From Haloferacaceae archaeon PL-Br10_E2g29 (GTDB taxonomy: Archaea; Halobacteriota; Halobacteria; Halobacteriales; Haloferacaceae), in NCBI GenBank assembly GCA_001563965.1, contig LKMS01000005.1, positions 1-22,682 on the forward strand: a DNA stretch of 22,682 nt, written 5' to 3'. Positions 6,652 to 13,561 of the stretch are shown one piece after another. A program made the translations under genes and the position numbers. The notes under the pieces are model-generated. The model saw nothing but the letters and a program-made list of their open reading frames with translations. It had not been told where the DNA came from and did not search any database. Position 1 is the first letter of the stretch. Each line of letters opens with the position of its first letter.

Positions 6652-6996
6652 TCAGGTTCGCTTGGCCGGCCGCCAGCCCGCATACCGCAGCAGTTCCATC
6701 GCGCGGTCGCCGTTGGCCAACAACACGCGGCGGCGACTCGGCGTCGGTTCGGGGAGCATCGGTTCGGGAACTGCCAGCGTGCCGGAGGGAACGCTCGAAT
6801 CGCCGCTCACGGGGAAGTGTCCCGATTCGAGCTTCATCACGAGCGGCGCGTCAAGTCGTTCGACGCCCTCGCCGTCGGTATACAGCTGGCGGTTGACCGC
6901 TTCGTGGTCGGTTTGTTGGATGACGGCGTGGTCGCCGTCGTGCGGTTCGACGTACAGTTCCCCGAGGTAGTAGCCACCGGAAAATCGTTCAAACAT
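6652..6996 (-). CDS. DUF5802-like haloarchaeal protein
   Basis: The 114-residue protein begins MFERFSGGYYLGELYVEPHDGDHAVI, matching my recollection of the haloarchaeal DUF5802 family, for which I know no function. The N-terminal half reads as beta strands (YYLGELYVEP, APLVMKLESGHFPV). The C-terminal third has a conserved-looking PSRRRVLLANGDRAMELLRYAGWRP. No signal peptide, membrane segment or cysteine site is present. The start at 6996 lies downstream of a TATA-like ATAAACG on the opposite strand (7029-7035), part of a 7-bp inverted repeat. The release-factor-like gene follows 77 bp downstream on the same strand. Family recognition is from sequence memory. Confidence 0.75.
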   Translation of the reverse strand: MFERFSGGYYLGELYVEPHDGDHAVIQQTDHEAVNRQLYTDGEGVERLDAPLVMKLESGHFPVSGDSSVPSGTLAVPEPMLPEPTPSRRRVLLANGDRAMELLRYAGWRPAKRT

Positions 6997-7028
6997 GCTG
7001 TCCGTGGTACGCTATCACACACCACTAC

Positions 7029-7052
7029 ATAAACGTTGTCGGAAGCGTTTAT
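7029..7052. repeat. Inverted repeat ATAAACG-N10-CGTTTAT upstream of the DUF5802-like gene
   Basis: Two perfect 7-bp arms (7029-7035 and 7046-7052) flank a 10-bp spacer. The left arm, read leftward as CGTTTAT, lies 33-39 bp from the leftward start at 6996 and could be its TATA element. The right arm read rightward, CGTTTATATC, looks like a TATA box in the other direction, although no rightward gene follows. It may be an operator or just two promoter-like AT patches. Confidence 0.4.
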
Positions 7053-7173
7053 ATCGGACCGCAACCCGACCGCCGTCCGCTCGTCGGATCTGCCGGTGTC
7101 GAGTGCGGCGACAGCAACGGAGACCGTGGGTACGTCAATGAAGGAGGCCGCCTCAATCAGTATGTATGCGTTG

Positions 7174-7229
7174 TGTTCGACTGTTCGACCAGTTGTTTGC
7201 TCGACTGTTTGACTGCTCGTCTGTTCGAA
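7174..7229. repeat. Seven in-phase octanucleotide units, consensus TGYTCGAC
   Basis: Starting at 7174, 7182, 7190, 7198, 7206, 7214 and 7222, seven consecutive 8-bp blocks fit TGYTCGAC with zero to two mismatches, except the third block (7190-7197), which is badly degraded. The first two are identical. The array occupies the 3' flank of the leftward cyclophilin gene, ending 14 bp from its stop codon. It is a degenerate short tandem repeat, probably made by replication slippage. No function is evident. Confidence 0.7.
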
Positions 7230-7243
7230 CGCGTGTCGTCGAG

Positions 7244-7762
7244 TTAGTGCCACTCGACGTCGACCGACTCGAGAACGACGTCCTTGCGCGGTTTGTCGCG
7301 GCGGTCGGTTCGGACACTGCCGATTTTCTCGACGATATCCATCCCGTCGACGACCTGGCCGAACACCGAGTGTTTCCCGTCGAGGTGCGGAGTCGGCGCG
7401 AGGGTGATAAAGAACTGCGAGCCGTTGGTGTTGGGCCCCGAGTTGGCCATCGAGAGCGTTCCGGGTGTGTCGTGGCGCAGTTCGTCGTGGAACTCGTCGT
7501 CGAACTGGTAGCCCGGGCCACCGCGGCCGGTGCCCGTTGGGTCGCCGCCCTGAATCATGAAGTCGTCAATAATGCGGTGAAACAACACGTCCTCGTACAG
7601 CGGTTCGTTTTCGACCGTTTCGCCCGTCTCCGGATCGGTCCACTCCTTCGAGCCCGTGGCGAGGCCGATGAAGTTGCCGACGGTGTTGGGCGCGCGGTCT
7701 TCGAATAGCTCGACCTCGATCTCGCCGTGGTTCGTGTGCAGCGTCGCGGTTGGATTCGCCAT
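7244..7762 (-). CDS. Cyclophilin-type peptidyl-prolyl cis-trans isomerase
   Basis: The 172-residue single-domain cytosolic cyclophilin catalyses cis-trans isomerisation of proline peptide bonds during folding. Catalytic and pocket residues are visible: F62-H-R63 in FHRIIDDFMIQGGD, Q71, the ANSGPNTNGSQFFIT block (106-120) and LDGKHSVFG (127-135) with H131. The tryptophan that gives human CypA high cyclosporin affinity is His126 here, as in many prokaryotic forms. A short insertion (GSKEWTDPETGETVENEP, about 37-54) is typical of prokaryotic cyclophilins. No signal peptide is present. The ATG at 7760-7762 diverges from the XapX-type gene, with 97 bp between them. The 3' flank carries an octanucleotide repeat array. 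Confidence 0.95.
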   Translation of the reverse strand: MANPTATLHTNHGEIEVELFEDRAPNTVGNFIGLATGSKEWTDPETGETVENEPLYEDVLFHRIIDDFMIQGGDPTGTGRGGPGYQFDDEFHDELRHDTPGTLSMANSGPNTNGSQFFITLAPTPHLDGKHSVFGQVVDGMDIVEKIGSVRTDRRDKPRKDVVLESVDVEWH

Positions 7763-7859
7763 GGCTGTCGATTGGTCGGCTCGGTGAAAACCTTGGCCCT
7801 CTCGCCCCGTCTCGGCCGAAAATCCGAGTTGTTTTGCGGCTGCTGGGTAATCGAGTTTT

Positions 7860-8054
7860 ATGAGTTGGCTTCTCTCGATACTTGCACTGGGAACCGGCCT
7901 GATCGCCGGTGCGGTGTTCGCCCTGCTAAACGTCCCGATTCCAGCCCCGCCCGAACTCGCCGGTGTGATGGGAATCGTCGGTATTTTTCTTGGCTACCGT
8001 CTGGTTCAGACGCTGGATATCGGTATCGACCTGCTCGGTATGGTGGGAATCTGA
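7860..8054 (+). CDS. XapX domain small membrane protein
   Basis: The 64-residue protein has two hydrophobic segments, LLSILALGTGLIAGAVFALL (4-23) and GVMGIVGIFLGYRLVQTL (35-52), separated by a Pro-rich turn (NVPIPAPPELA). This is the pattern of the XapX/DUF1427 family, and the PxPxPPxLAGVMGIVGIFLGY block is the family core. It is predicted to insert in the cytoplasmic membrane; its function is unknown, although a transport link is often suggested. The ATG at 7860 is the first codon of the open frame. It is divergent from cyclophilin and 80 bp upstream of the iron-binding lipoprotein gene, but the operators between them suggest separate control. Confidence 0.8.
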   Translation: MSWLLSILALGTGLIAGAVFALLNVPIPAPPELAGVMGIVGIFLGYRLVQTLDIGIDLLGMVGI

Positions 8055-8066
8055 TTCACCCGACCG

Positions 8067-8129
8067 TTTTGGCCCGCCTATTTTGGTCGGCCTAAACCGC
8101 AACCCCTATATGTTTTAGGCTGGCCTAAA
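8067..8129. promoter_or_regulatory. Iron-type operator cluster (TTTAGGC-N2-GCCTAAA and two weaker copies)
   Basis: A perfect 7-bp inverted repeat TTTAGGC-TG-GCCTAAA lies at 8114-8129, between the TATA-like element and the start codon of the iron-binding protein gene. A second copy at 8081-8096 matches it at 13 of 16 positions and keeps the whole GCCTAAA arm; the two starts are 33 bp apart, about three helical turns. A weaker third (8067-8082, 11 of 16) overlaps the second. The core resembles TTAGG...CCTAA motifs linked to DtxR-family metal regulators in haloarchaea. Placement predicts repression when iron is plentiful. The regulator is not in this window. Confidence 0.7.
8107..8112 (+). promoter_or_regulatory. 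TATA-like element of the iron-binding protein gene
   Basis: TATATG lies 23-28 bp before the ATG at 8135, fitting a leaderless transcript. The palindromic operator at 8114-8129 would place a bound regulator directly over the transcription start. Confidence 0.6.
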
Positions 8130-8134
8130 GACGT

Positions 8135-9319
8135 ATGGCCGCAAACGCCCCTGTTGACTCCGAGCGCCCTCGGATACAGAAGCGCCGTCAGTTCCTCGGC
8201 CTCGCTGGAGCCGCCGTCGTCGGAACCGCTGGATTGGCCGGCTGTCTCGGCAACGGTGCTACTGGCGGCGCGGGTGGTCTGGTCGCCGACGCCGAACCAC
8301 TCGGTAGCCCGGTCGACCCCTCGGGTGTCTCCTGGAGCGAACTCGGCGACCTCGAAGGCGAGATCGTCGTCTACTCCGGCCGGACGTCCGACCAGATCGA
8401 CCTTATTTTCGATGAGCTGGAAAACGAGTATCCCGACCTGGAAATCAACCGCGATTACGACAGCAACGACGCACAGGTCAACAGCCTCATCCAGGAGGGC
8501 GATGCGACACCTGCCGACGTGTTTTACTCGCAGGATCCCGGCGCGCTCAACGCCGTCGTCGACGAGGGGCTGACACAGGCGCTGCCAAGCGATATCGTCG
8601 ACACCGTCCAATCGAGTTGGCGGTCGCCCGACGGCTGCTGGACCGGCGTCAGCGGTCGTGTTCGAGCGGTTCTGTACAACGAAGACCGACTCGACGAGAC
8701 GTCGTTCGACAGCTGGGACAACCTGCCGACCGACATCCAGTCGTATGCAACCGACGACCGCTTCGAGGGCATCATCTCGACCCGCCCGAACTCCGGGACG
8801 TTCCGCGGGTTCATCCAGGCGATGGTCGAGTTCGAAGGCGAAGACGCAACCCGCCAGTGGGTTCGTGACTTCATGGGTCAGGACCCACAGCGGTTCTCCG
8901 GCGGCAGCGATCAGGCCGCAGCAATCGAACGCGGCGGCGACGCCGATCCAATCGTCGCACTCGGCAACAGCTACTACGCCGCCCGCCTCGTCAACGAAGA
9001 CCCTGACTCACCAATCCGCGTTGCATTCACCGAAGGCGACGCCGGCTCCCTGTTCAGCGTTGCTGGCGTTGCGGTCACGAACCAGGTCGACGATCCGGAA
9101 CTCGTCGCCGAGTTCGTCCGTCATCTCATCGCTGTCGAGGGCCAAGAGTTCATGATGGACGACAACGGCGAGTTCCCGGTCGTCGAAGGTGTCGAGTACG
9201 TCGGCGATCTGCCTGATCCCGCCGATCTGGACTCGCCTGACTTCGATCTCAGCCAGTTCGACACCGGCCTTCAGGAGGCGAACCAACTCCTCGAAGACGA
9301 AGGAATGCTCCCCGTCTAA
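8135..9319 (+). CDS. Ferric iron ABC transporter substrate-binding lipoprotein (FbpA-like)
   Basis: The 394-residue extracellular solute-binding protein starts with a twin-arginine signal (KRRQFLGLAGAAVVG, residues 16-30). A lipobox LAGC37 follows, predicting Tat export, lipidation at Cys37 and anchoring outside the membrane. The mature part matches the family-1 iron-binding fold: EIVVYSGRTSDQIDLIF near its start, a DVFYSQDPGALNAV segment, and LGNSYYAARL, whose Tyr-Tyr pair corresponds to iron-coordinating tyrosines of FbpA/FutA proteins. The Gly/Ala-rich stretch after the lipobox is a typical haloarchaeal linker. The next gene in the same direction, 168 bp on, is the matching permease. Upstream operators support iron-dependent repression. 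Binding of Fe(III) rather than another oxyanion or metal is inferred from the YY motif and promoter. Confidence 0.9.
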   Translation: MAANAPVDSERPRIQKRRQFLGLAGAAVVGTAGLAGCLGNGATGGAGGLVADAEPLGSPVDPSGVSWSELGDLEGEIVVYSGRTSDQIDLIFDELENEYPDLEINRDYDSNDAQVNSLIQEGDATPADVFYSQDPGALNAVVDEGLTQALPSDIVDTVQSSWRSPDGCWTGVSGRVRAVLYNEDRLDETSFDSWDNLPTDIQSYATDDRFEGIISTRPNSGTFRGFIQAMVEFEGEDATRQWVRDFMGQDPQRFSGGSDQAAAIERGGDADPIVALGNSYYAARLVNEDPDSPIRVAFTEGDAGSLFSVAGVAVTNQVDDPELVAEFVRHLIAVEGQEFMMDDNGEFPVVEGVEYVGDLPDPADLDSPDFDLSQFDTGLQEANQLLEDEGMLPV

Positions 9320-9487
9320 GCGGATCTAGGCTTCTGTTTACGATATGGTTCCCGTTGATGCAATCACATCCACGGCCTCGCAGCCATCAAACCTCCCCGC
9401 TGCCGTCAGTCGTTTCGGCCCCACGGCGATGTCAGAAGAATCAAATCGTTCGCCGCGCTACTGCCGCATCAACAGCTTTCGTCTACA

Positions 9488-11104
9488 ATGGGATTCATTC
9501 GTTCGCTCGTCGGTCCGCGGCCCCTTGACCGAGCGCGAGGACGCATCCAGGATGCCGATCCCTGGATGTCGGCCGTCGCGCTGGTTAGTGCTGTGTTTGC
9601 CGTTCTCATCATTTCGCCGATGTTTTGGTTACTCTGGCAGGCCACGACCGTCGAGTTTGCGCGCGCGGTCGACCTCATGTTTTCGTCGGTCACCGCCCGG
9701 ATCACGGTCAACAGCCTCGTGCTGATGGTGTCGGTGACGGTGGCGTCGATCTGCATTGGTGTCCCGCTCGCGCTGCTGACAACCCGAACTGATCTGCCCT
9801 ACCCCCGCTTTTGGACAATTGTGGCCGCCCTCCCGCTGGTGATTCCAAGCTACATCGGGGCCATTGCGTTCGTCTCGATGTTCGGCTCTGGCGGCCAGAT
9901 CGACTCCGTTTTCGGCATGACGATTCCCCGTATTCAGGGGTTGTGGGGCTCGGTGTTCATCATCACGCTGTACACGTATCCCTACGTCTTTCTGACAACG
10001 CGGGCCTCGTTGCTCTCGATGGATAGCTCGCTCGTCGATGCCGCTCGCTCGCTGAACCACAGCCCGGCCGAAGCGTTCCGCCGCGTCACCTTCCCGATTA
10101 TCCGGCCCGGCATCGCGGCCGGTGCGCTGTTGGCCGCGTTGTATGCGATTTCGGATTTCGGGACGCCGGCGTTCATGCAGGCGAACGTGTTCACCAGCCG
10201 GATCTACGGCGAGTTCAACAACTTCGCTGTTGAGTACGCCGCGCTGCTCGCCCTGCAGTTGGTTGCGATTGTTGCGATCGTGCTCGTCATTGAGGCCGGA
10301 ATCGGACGCGACGAGGACACCAGCGGTGGCGGTGTTAGTGGCGCGGCGCTCCAACTCGGTCGCTGGAAATGGCCCGCAATGGGGTCGATTGCGACGATCG
10401 CGATTGTCACGCTCGTGGTTCCGGTGGCGATCTTCGTTCTCTGGATGTTCCGCAGCCAGGGTCGACGGATTCCGTCTCTTGAGTTCCAGCCGATGTTCGC
10501 GCTCAACTCGGTGTATCTCGCCGCCCTCGCCGCGCTCGTTGCGTGTGTGGTCGCGCTTCCCGTCGCGTACTATTCGGGCCGGACGAACTCACTGATCTCT
10601 CGCATCCTCGAACGGGCGACCTACGTCGGTTTCGCCGTTCCCGGCGTCGTGATCGGCCTTGCGCTGGTGTTTCTCGGCACCCGCACGTTCCCGTCGATCT
10701 ATCGACAGGGCGTCTGGCTGCTCGTGTTCGGCTACGTCGTGCGCTTTCTCCCCCAGGCGGTCGGGACCGTCCGCTCGTCGGTGCTGCAGGTCGACGACGA
10801 GACGATCGAGGCGTCTCGCACGCTCAACGTCGGGCCCATCGAAACGTTCCGGCGGGTCACGCTCCCGCTGATCGCGCCCGGGATGGTTGCTGGCGCTGTG
10901 CTCGTCTTTCTGACGACGATGAAGGAGCTGCCGATGACACTGATGCTCCAGCCAATCGGGATGAACACGCTCGTCATCAACGTCTGGGAGGCCCACAACG
11001 CGCTTGCCTACCGGTATGCGGCGATTCCTTCGCTGCTGTTGATTTTCATTTCGGGACTCACGATGGTTGTCCTGCTCCGCCAAGAGGGCGGCAAAATCGG
11101 CTGA
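9488..11104 (+). CDS. Ferric iron ABC transporter permease, two fused domains (FbpB-like)
   Basis: The 538-residue membrane protein has two binding-protein-dependent transport domains. Each carries an EAA loop for the ATPase: DAARSLNHSPAEAFRRVTFP (about 184-203) and EASRTLNVGPIETFRRVTLP (about 441-460). About a dozen hydrophobic segments are visible, with a Gly/Asp/Glu linker near 273-285 dividing the halves. This fused layout is characteristic of FbpB/SfuB/ThiP-type permeases. The ATG at 9488 is the first start codon of the frame after the last in-frame stop. It lies 168 bp after the substrate-binding gene and is presumably in the same operon. No ATP-binding subunit gene follows: the next gene is convergent and begins 6 bp after the stop. 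The ATPase must be encoded elsewhere. Confidence 0.92.
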   Translation: MGFIRSLVGPRPLDRARGRIQDADPWMSAVALVSAVFAVLIISPMFWLLWQATTVEFARAVDLMFSSVTARITVNSLVLMVSVTVASICIGVPLALLTTRTDLPYPRFWTIVAALPLVIPSYIGAIAFVSMFGSGGQIDSVFGMTIPRIQGLWGSVFIITLYTYPYVFLTTRASLLSMDSSLVDAARSLNHSPAEAFRRVTFPIIRPGIAAGALLAALYAISDFGTPAFMQANVFTSRIYGEFNNFAVEYAALLALQLVAIVAIVLVIEAGIGRDEDTSGGGVSGAALQLGRWKWPAMGSIATIAIVTLVVPVAIFVLWMFRSQGRRIPSLEFQPMFALNSVYLAALAALVACVVALPVAYYSGRTNSLISRILERATYVGFAVPGVVIGLALVFLGTRTFPSIYRQGVWLLVFGYVVRFLPQAVGTVRSSVLQVDDETIEASRTLNVGPIETFRRVTLPLIAPGMVAGAVLVFLTTMKELPMTLMLQPIGMNTLVINVWEAHNALAYRYAAIPSLLLIFISGLTMVVLLRQEGGKIG

Positions 11105-11110
11105 GAGGAA

Positions 11111-12175
11111 TTAAAACGCCTGTAGCGCGTCGAGCACGGCGGCTGCGCTGCCGTCATCGACCGCGTTGCGAGCGGCATCGAGTCCCGCGTCGATCGAGTT
11201 GACGTCCTCGCGGGCGTAGATTCGCAGCGCGGCGTTGAGTGCAACCGCGTCGGCGAACTGGTCGGTGCGCTCGCCTGCGAGCACCTCCCTCGTTATCTGT
11301 GCGGAGTCGACGGCAACGTCGTCGACCGCGAGATCGTCGCTCTCAAAGTCCATGCCGTATTCGGCGGTCTGGATGTCGAAATCCTCGAACGAGTCGCTTT
11401 CGGCGTTCCACTCGGCGACTTTTGTCAGTCCCGGCCGGATGTCGTCGTAGCCCTCCATTCCCTGGAACATGATGACGCGGCCGAGGTCGAGCGACTCGCT
11501 TTCGCCGACGGTGTCGATGATTTTCTTCGCAAATGCGAGATGATAAAACGAGCCGAGATGCACGTCGCAGTCGGCGGGGTTCGCGAGCGTTTCGATCGTA
11601 TTGACGAACGTGCGCACGCCCATCTGATCGCGCCGGTCGAACAGTTCGTCGATCGCGGGGTTGAATGCGGGTTGGTAGTAGAAGCCGAAGCCGGTTTCGT
11701 CGGTCATTTCGGCGCTGGTCCGCGGCGACAACTCGGTTGGGACGCCGAGTTCGTCGAGGACGTGTTTGTAGGCGTCCTGTTTCTGTGTCGGGACGCGGTC
11801 GCCCGAGTGGACGACGACGGGTGTCCCGGCGGCCGCGGCGACGATGCCCGCCGCGACGCCGAAAATGGCCGACCGTCCCTTGCCGTCGTAGTTGGCTCCG
11901 CAGTCGACGGGGTCGCAGTCGGGCGCGAAGCCGTCGACGTGTTCGCTCATCAGGTCGGTGTAGGCGGCCAACTCGGTTGGCGTGTTTCGTTTCCACCGGT
12001 TTGCGAGCCAGAACGCGCCGAGGGTGGTGTGATCGGGCGCGCCCGCGATGATCCGCTCGAAGGCTTCGCGGGCCTGCTCGCGGGTGAGGTCGTCGGCGGA
12101 TTTGTGTCCGGAGCCACAGACCTCGGTCATGAGTCGTTTCAGCGGCCACTCGCCGAACTGCGTCGCCTGCGCCAT
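11111..12175 (-). CDS. TrpD-family (anthranilate phosphoribosyltransferase-like / TrpD2-like) protein
   Basis: The 354-residue product has the nucleoside-phosphorylase/TrpD architecture: an N-terminal helical bundle (SADDLTREQAREAFERIIAGAPDHTTLGAFWLANRWK, about 26-62) and a larger alpha/beta domain. The PRPP-binding loop of true TrpD, a GTGGD-type motif, is replaced by DCGANYDGKGRSAIFG (about 91-106). The second KxGNRxxSSxxGS-like loop is replaced by VVHSGDRVPTQKQ (121-133). This resembles TrpD2/YbiB-type relatives more than canonical TrpD, so anthranilate transfer is doubtful. The ATG at 12173-12175 is chosen over upstream codons because those lie in an Arg/Ser-rich stretch overlapping the divergent ferredoxin promoter. 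No other trp genes are nearby. It diverges from the ferredoxin gene with 130 bp between them. Confidence 0.75.
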   Translation of the reverse strand: MAQATQFGEWPLKRLMTEVCGSGHKSADDLTREQAREAFERIIAGAPDHTTLGAFWLANRWKRNTPTELAAYTDLMSEHVDGFAPDCDPVDCGANYDGKGRSAIFGVAAGIVAAAAGTPVVVHSGDRVPTQKQDAYKHVLDELGVPTELSPRTSAEMTDETGFGFYYQPAFNPAIDELFDRRDQMGVRTFVNTIETLANPADCDVHLGSFYHLAFAKKIIDTVGESESLDLGRVIMFQGMEGYDDIRPGLTKVAEWNAESDSFEDFDIQTAEYGMDFESDDLAVDDVAVDSAQITREVLAGERTDQFADAVALNAALRIYAREDVNSIDAGLDAARNAVDDGSAAAVLDALQAF

Positions 12176-12305
12176 GGGCGTTGTTTCGTCCGTCTCGGTC
12201 AAAAGCCTCCGGATTGGCGCAGTGCTCGCGGGATGGCTTCGCTCAGCCGACTCAACTGAACAACTGACCGACAGACGAAAAAGCCGGCCGCCCGAACGGC
12301 CAGCC

Positions 12306-12644
12306 ATGAGCAACGAGCGGCCACGACCAAGCGAGTTCGGAACCGACGAGGCGGCGCCACCGGTCGACGAAAAACCCTACAAAATCATTTTTGAGGCGAA
12401 CAAGTGCTTCGGCGCGGGTCGGTGTGCGGAGGCGTCGACCAACTGGGAACTCGACCTGCAAACGGGTGTTGCCAACCCCCAAACGTACTTTCTCGACGAG
12501 TCCGACGTCGACGAAAACATCCGTGCGGCCGAGTTGTGCCCGGCGAAAAAGGGTGACGGCGTGATCCACATCATCGATCGGCGCGAGGACCGCGAAATCG
12601 CGCCCGACCCTCACGGTGATGGCTCATTGAGTGTTGACTGGTAG
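12306..12644 (+). CDS. Small ferredoxin with three-cysteine cluster site (probably 3Fe-4S)
   Basis: The 112-residue protein has one iron-sulfur site: CFGAGRC (C34, C40) and later ELCPAKKG (C78). In single-cluster ferredoxins the pattern is C-x2-C-x2-C followed by CP. Here the middle position is Ala37, which usually signals a 3Fe-4S cluster or an exchangeable site. The N-terminal 24 residues are an acidic, Pro-rich extension and the C-terminus (REDREIAPDPHGDG) is also acidic, as expected for a halophile. It is a cytosolic electron carrier whose redox partner is not evident. The ATG at 12306 was chosen over in-frame upstream codons that overlap the divergent TrpD-like gene. tRNA-Leu follows 81 bp downstream. 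Confidence 0.82.
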   Translation: MSNERPRPSEFGTDEAAPPVDEKPYKIIFEANKCFGAGRCAEASTNWELDLQTGVANPQTYFLDESDVDENIRAAELCPAKKGDGVIHIIDRREDREIAPDPHGDGSLSVDW

Positions 12645-12725
12645 ACTGGGCGGCTTTGTGGTGGGCGCTGATTGCGGTGTCGACACCGAAACCCACTTTT
12701 GTCCGATGAGTGAACAGCTATTCGC

Positions 12726-12810
12726 GCGAGGGTGGCTGAGCCAGGCCAAAAGCGGCGGGCTTAAGACCCGCTTCCGTAGGGATCCCTGGGTTCGAATCCC
12801 AGCCCTCGCA
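12726..12810 (+). tRNA. tRNA-Leu (anticodon UAA)
   Basis: The 85-nt cloverleaf has acceptor arms GCGAGGG (12726-12732) and CCCTCGC (12803-12809) with A as discriminator. The anticodon stem GCGGG/CCCGC encloses the loop CTTAAGA, giving anticodon TAA at 12762-12764. The T arm is CTGGG-TTCGAAT-CCCAG. A long variable arm (about 12772-12785) identifies a class II tRNA, consistent with leucine. There is no intron. CCA is not encoded, as usual in haloarchaea. Confidence 0.96.
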
Positions 12811-12866
12811 TTGGGTTACTGGTGTCGAGAATACACAGTCATAGATACGACACCGAAACCGTCCGA

Positions 12867-13364
12867 CTAGCGGTTGAACCGCGAGAGTGACTTCGCCCGG
12901 TGTTTAATTTCCGCAGCGGCTTCCACGGTCTCCGCCTCATCGCTGTTCTCGATGAGCCCGGTTGCCAGCGCGTCAATTGCGTCGATGTCGGCTTGGTGTT
13001 GCAGTTCATCGGTGATGTCGGTGTAGATGGCAAACCCGAAGTCGTCGTCGTAAGGGATTCCACGGTACAGAAATGTTCGCGTTCCCTCCGTCGTCGTCCG
13101 GTTGACAAACGCGACGTTTGACCGACCGGCAGCGGTTCGTTCGTCGAACGTTTGGGCCTCCGACTGTGCGTCTGCGGGGACGATCAGCTCATTAAGTGGG
13201 AGGCCAACCACGCGCTTCATGTCGGGGCTGAAAATGTCGCGAAACGCGTGGTTGGCTTCGACGATAATCGGCTCGCCGTCGACGATTTCGAAGGCGACGA
13301 CGGCATCTTCGATCTGGTGAAGAATGCGTTCGAACTGGAGGGGAACGGTGGGTTTGTTGTTCAT
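12867..13364 (-). CDS. Stand-alone PAS domain protein
   Basis: The 165-residue soluble protein is a single PAS domain: FERILHQIEDAVVAFEIVDG (about 10-29), then IIVEANHAFRDIF and a PAC-like FGFAIYTDITDELQHQ end (about 108-123). About 40 residues of helical tail follow, ending KHRAKSLSRFNR. There is no kinase, output or receiver domain and no membrane segment. The ATG at 13362-13364 is preferred. Another in-frame ATG (13419-13421) and a TTG (13476-13478) would add residues that read like non-coding sequence. The gene is divergent from the sensor kinase at 13819 and next to tRNA-Leu. I infer a small signal-sensing protein that may dimerise with PAS domains of neighbouring kinases; the ligand is unknown. 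Confidence 0.75.
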   Translation of the reverse strand: MNNKPTVPLQFERILHQIEDAVVAFEIVDGEPIIVEANHAFRDIFSPDMKRVVGLPLNELIVPADAQSEAQTFDERTAAGRSNVAFVNRTTTEGTRTFLYRGIPYDDDFGFAIYTDITDELQHQADIDAIDALATGLIENSDEAETVEAAAEIKHRAKSLSRFNR

Positions 13365-13460
13365 TGGTACATCGGGACTCCGTTGATTGGGTGGGTGTGT
13401 TCGATCTGTGTCGTGTAGCATAACTTTTTCAGACAAATCGGTGTATGGGTTCTCTATCTG

Positions 13461-13477
13461 TGGCAGTTTGTCTGCCA
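13461..13477. repeat. Perfect 6-bp stem hairpin, 5-nt loop
   Basis: TGGCAG-TTTGT-CTGCCA forms a 17-bp inverted repeat about 97-113 bp upstream of the PAS gene start. The outer sequence CAGACAAA (13430-13437) also pairs perfectly with TTTGTCTG (13467-13474), so two alternative foldings are possible. It may be an operator or an RNA structure in a leader; function is unknown. Confidence 0.45.
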
Positions 13478-13522
13478 ATTTTGAATGTAACCGATCGTGC
13501 GTAACTGTTCAATGCGTAAAAG

Positions 13523-13538
13523 TATTTATTCATAAATA
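13523..13538. promoter_or_regulatory. AT-rich perfect palindrome, candidate divergent promoter/operator
   Basis: TATTTAT and ATAAATA are perfect 7-bp arms separated by TC. Each half can serve as a TATA box in one direction. The right half lies 24-30 bp upstream of the GTG at 13562, and the left half would fire toward the PAS gene. This is the most AT-rich short patch of the intergenic region. Confidence 0.45.
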
Positions 13539-13561
13539 TTGTTGGCTATTTTCACCGACGA

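Noticed and set aside
5705..6970. A 421-codon open frame on the + strand
   Set aside because: It lies antisense across the release-factor-like and DUF5802-like genes. Its length follows from GC-rich codon bias, and it shows no family motif while both opposite genes do.
7174..7229. The octanucleotide array as a possible CRISPR
   Set aside because: The units are contiguous 8-mers without spacers, and no cas gene is present.
9345..9487. A small frame starting at ATG 9345 between the iron-binding protein and permease genes
   Set aside because: It runs on into the permease gene in another frame, shows no family similarity and no promoter. A frameshifted permease N-terminus was considered, but the permease is complete from 9488.
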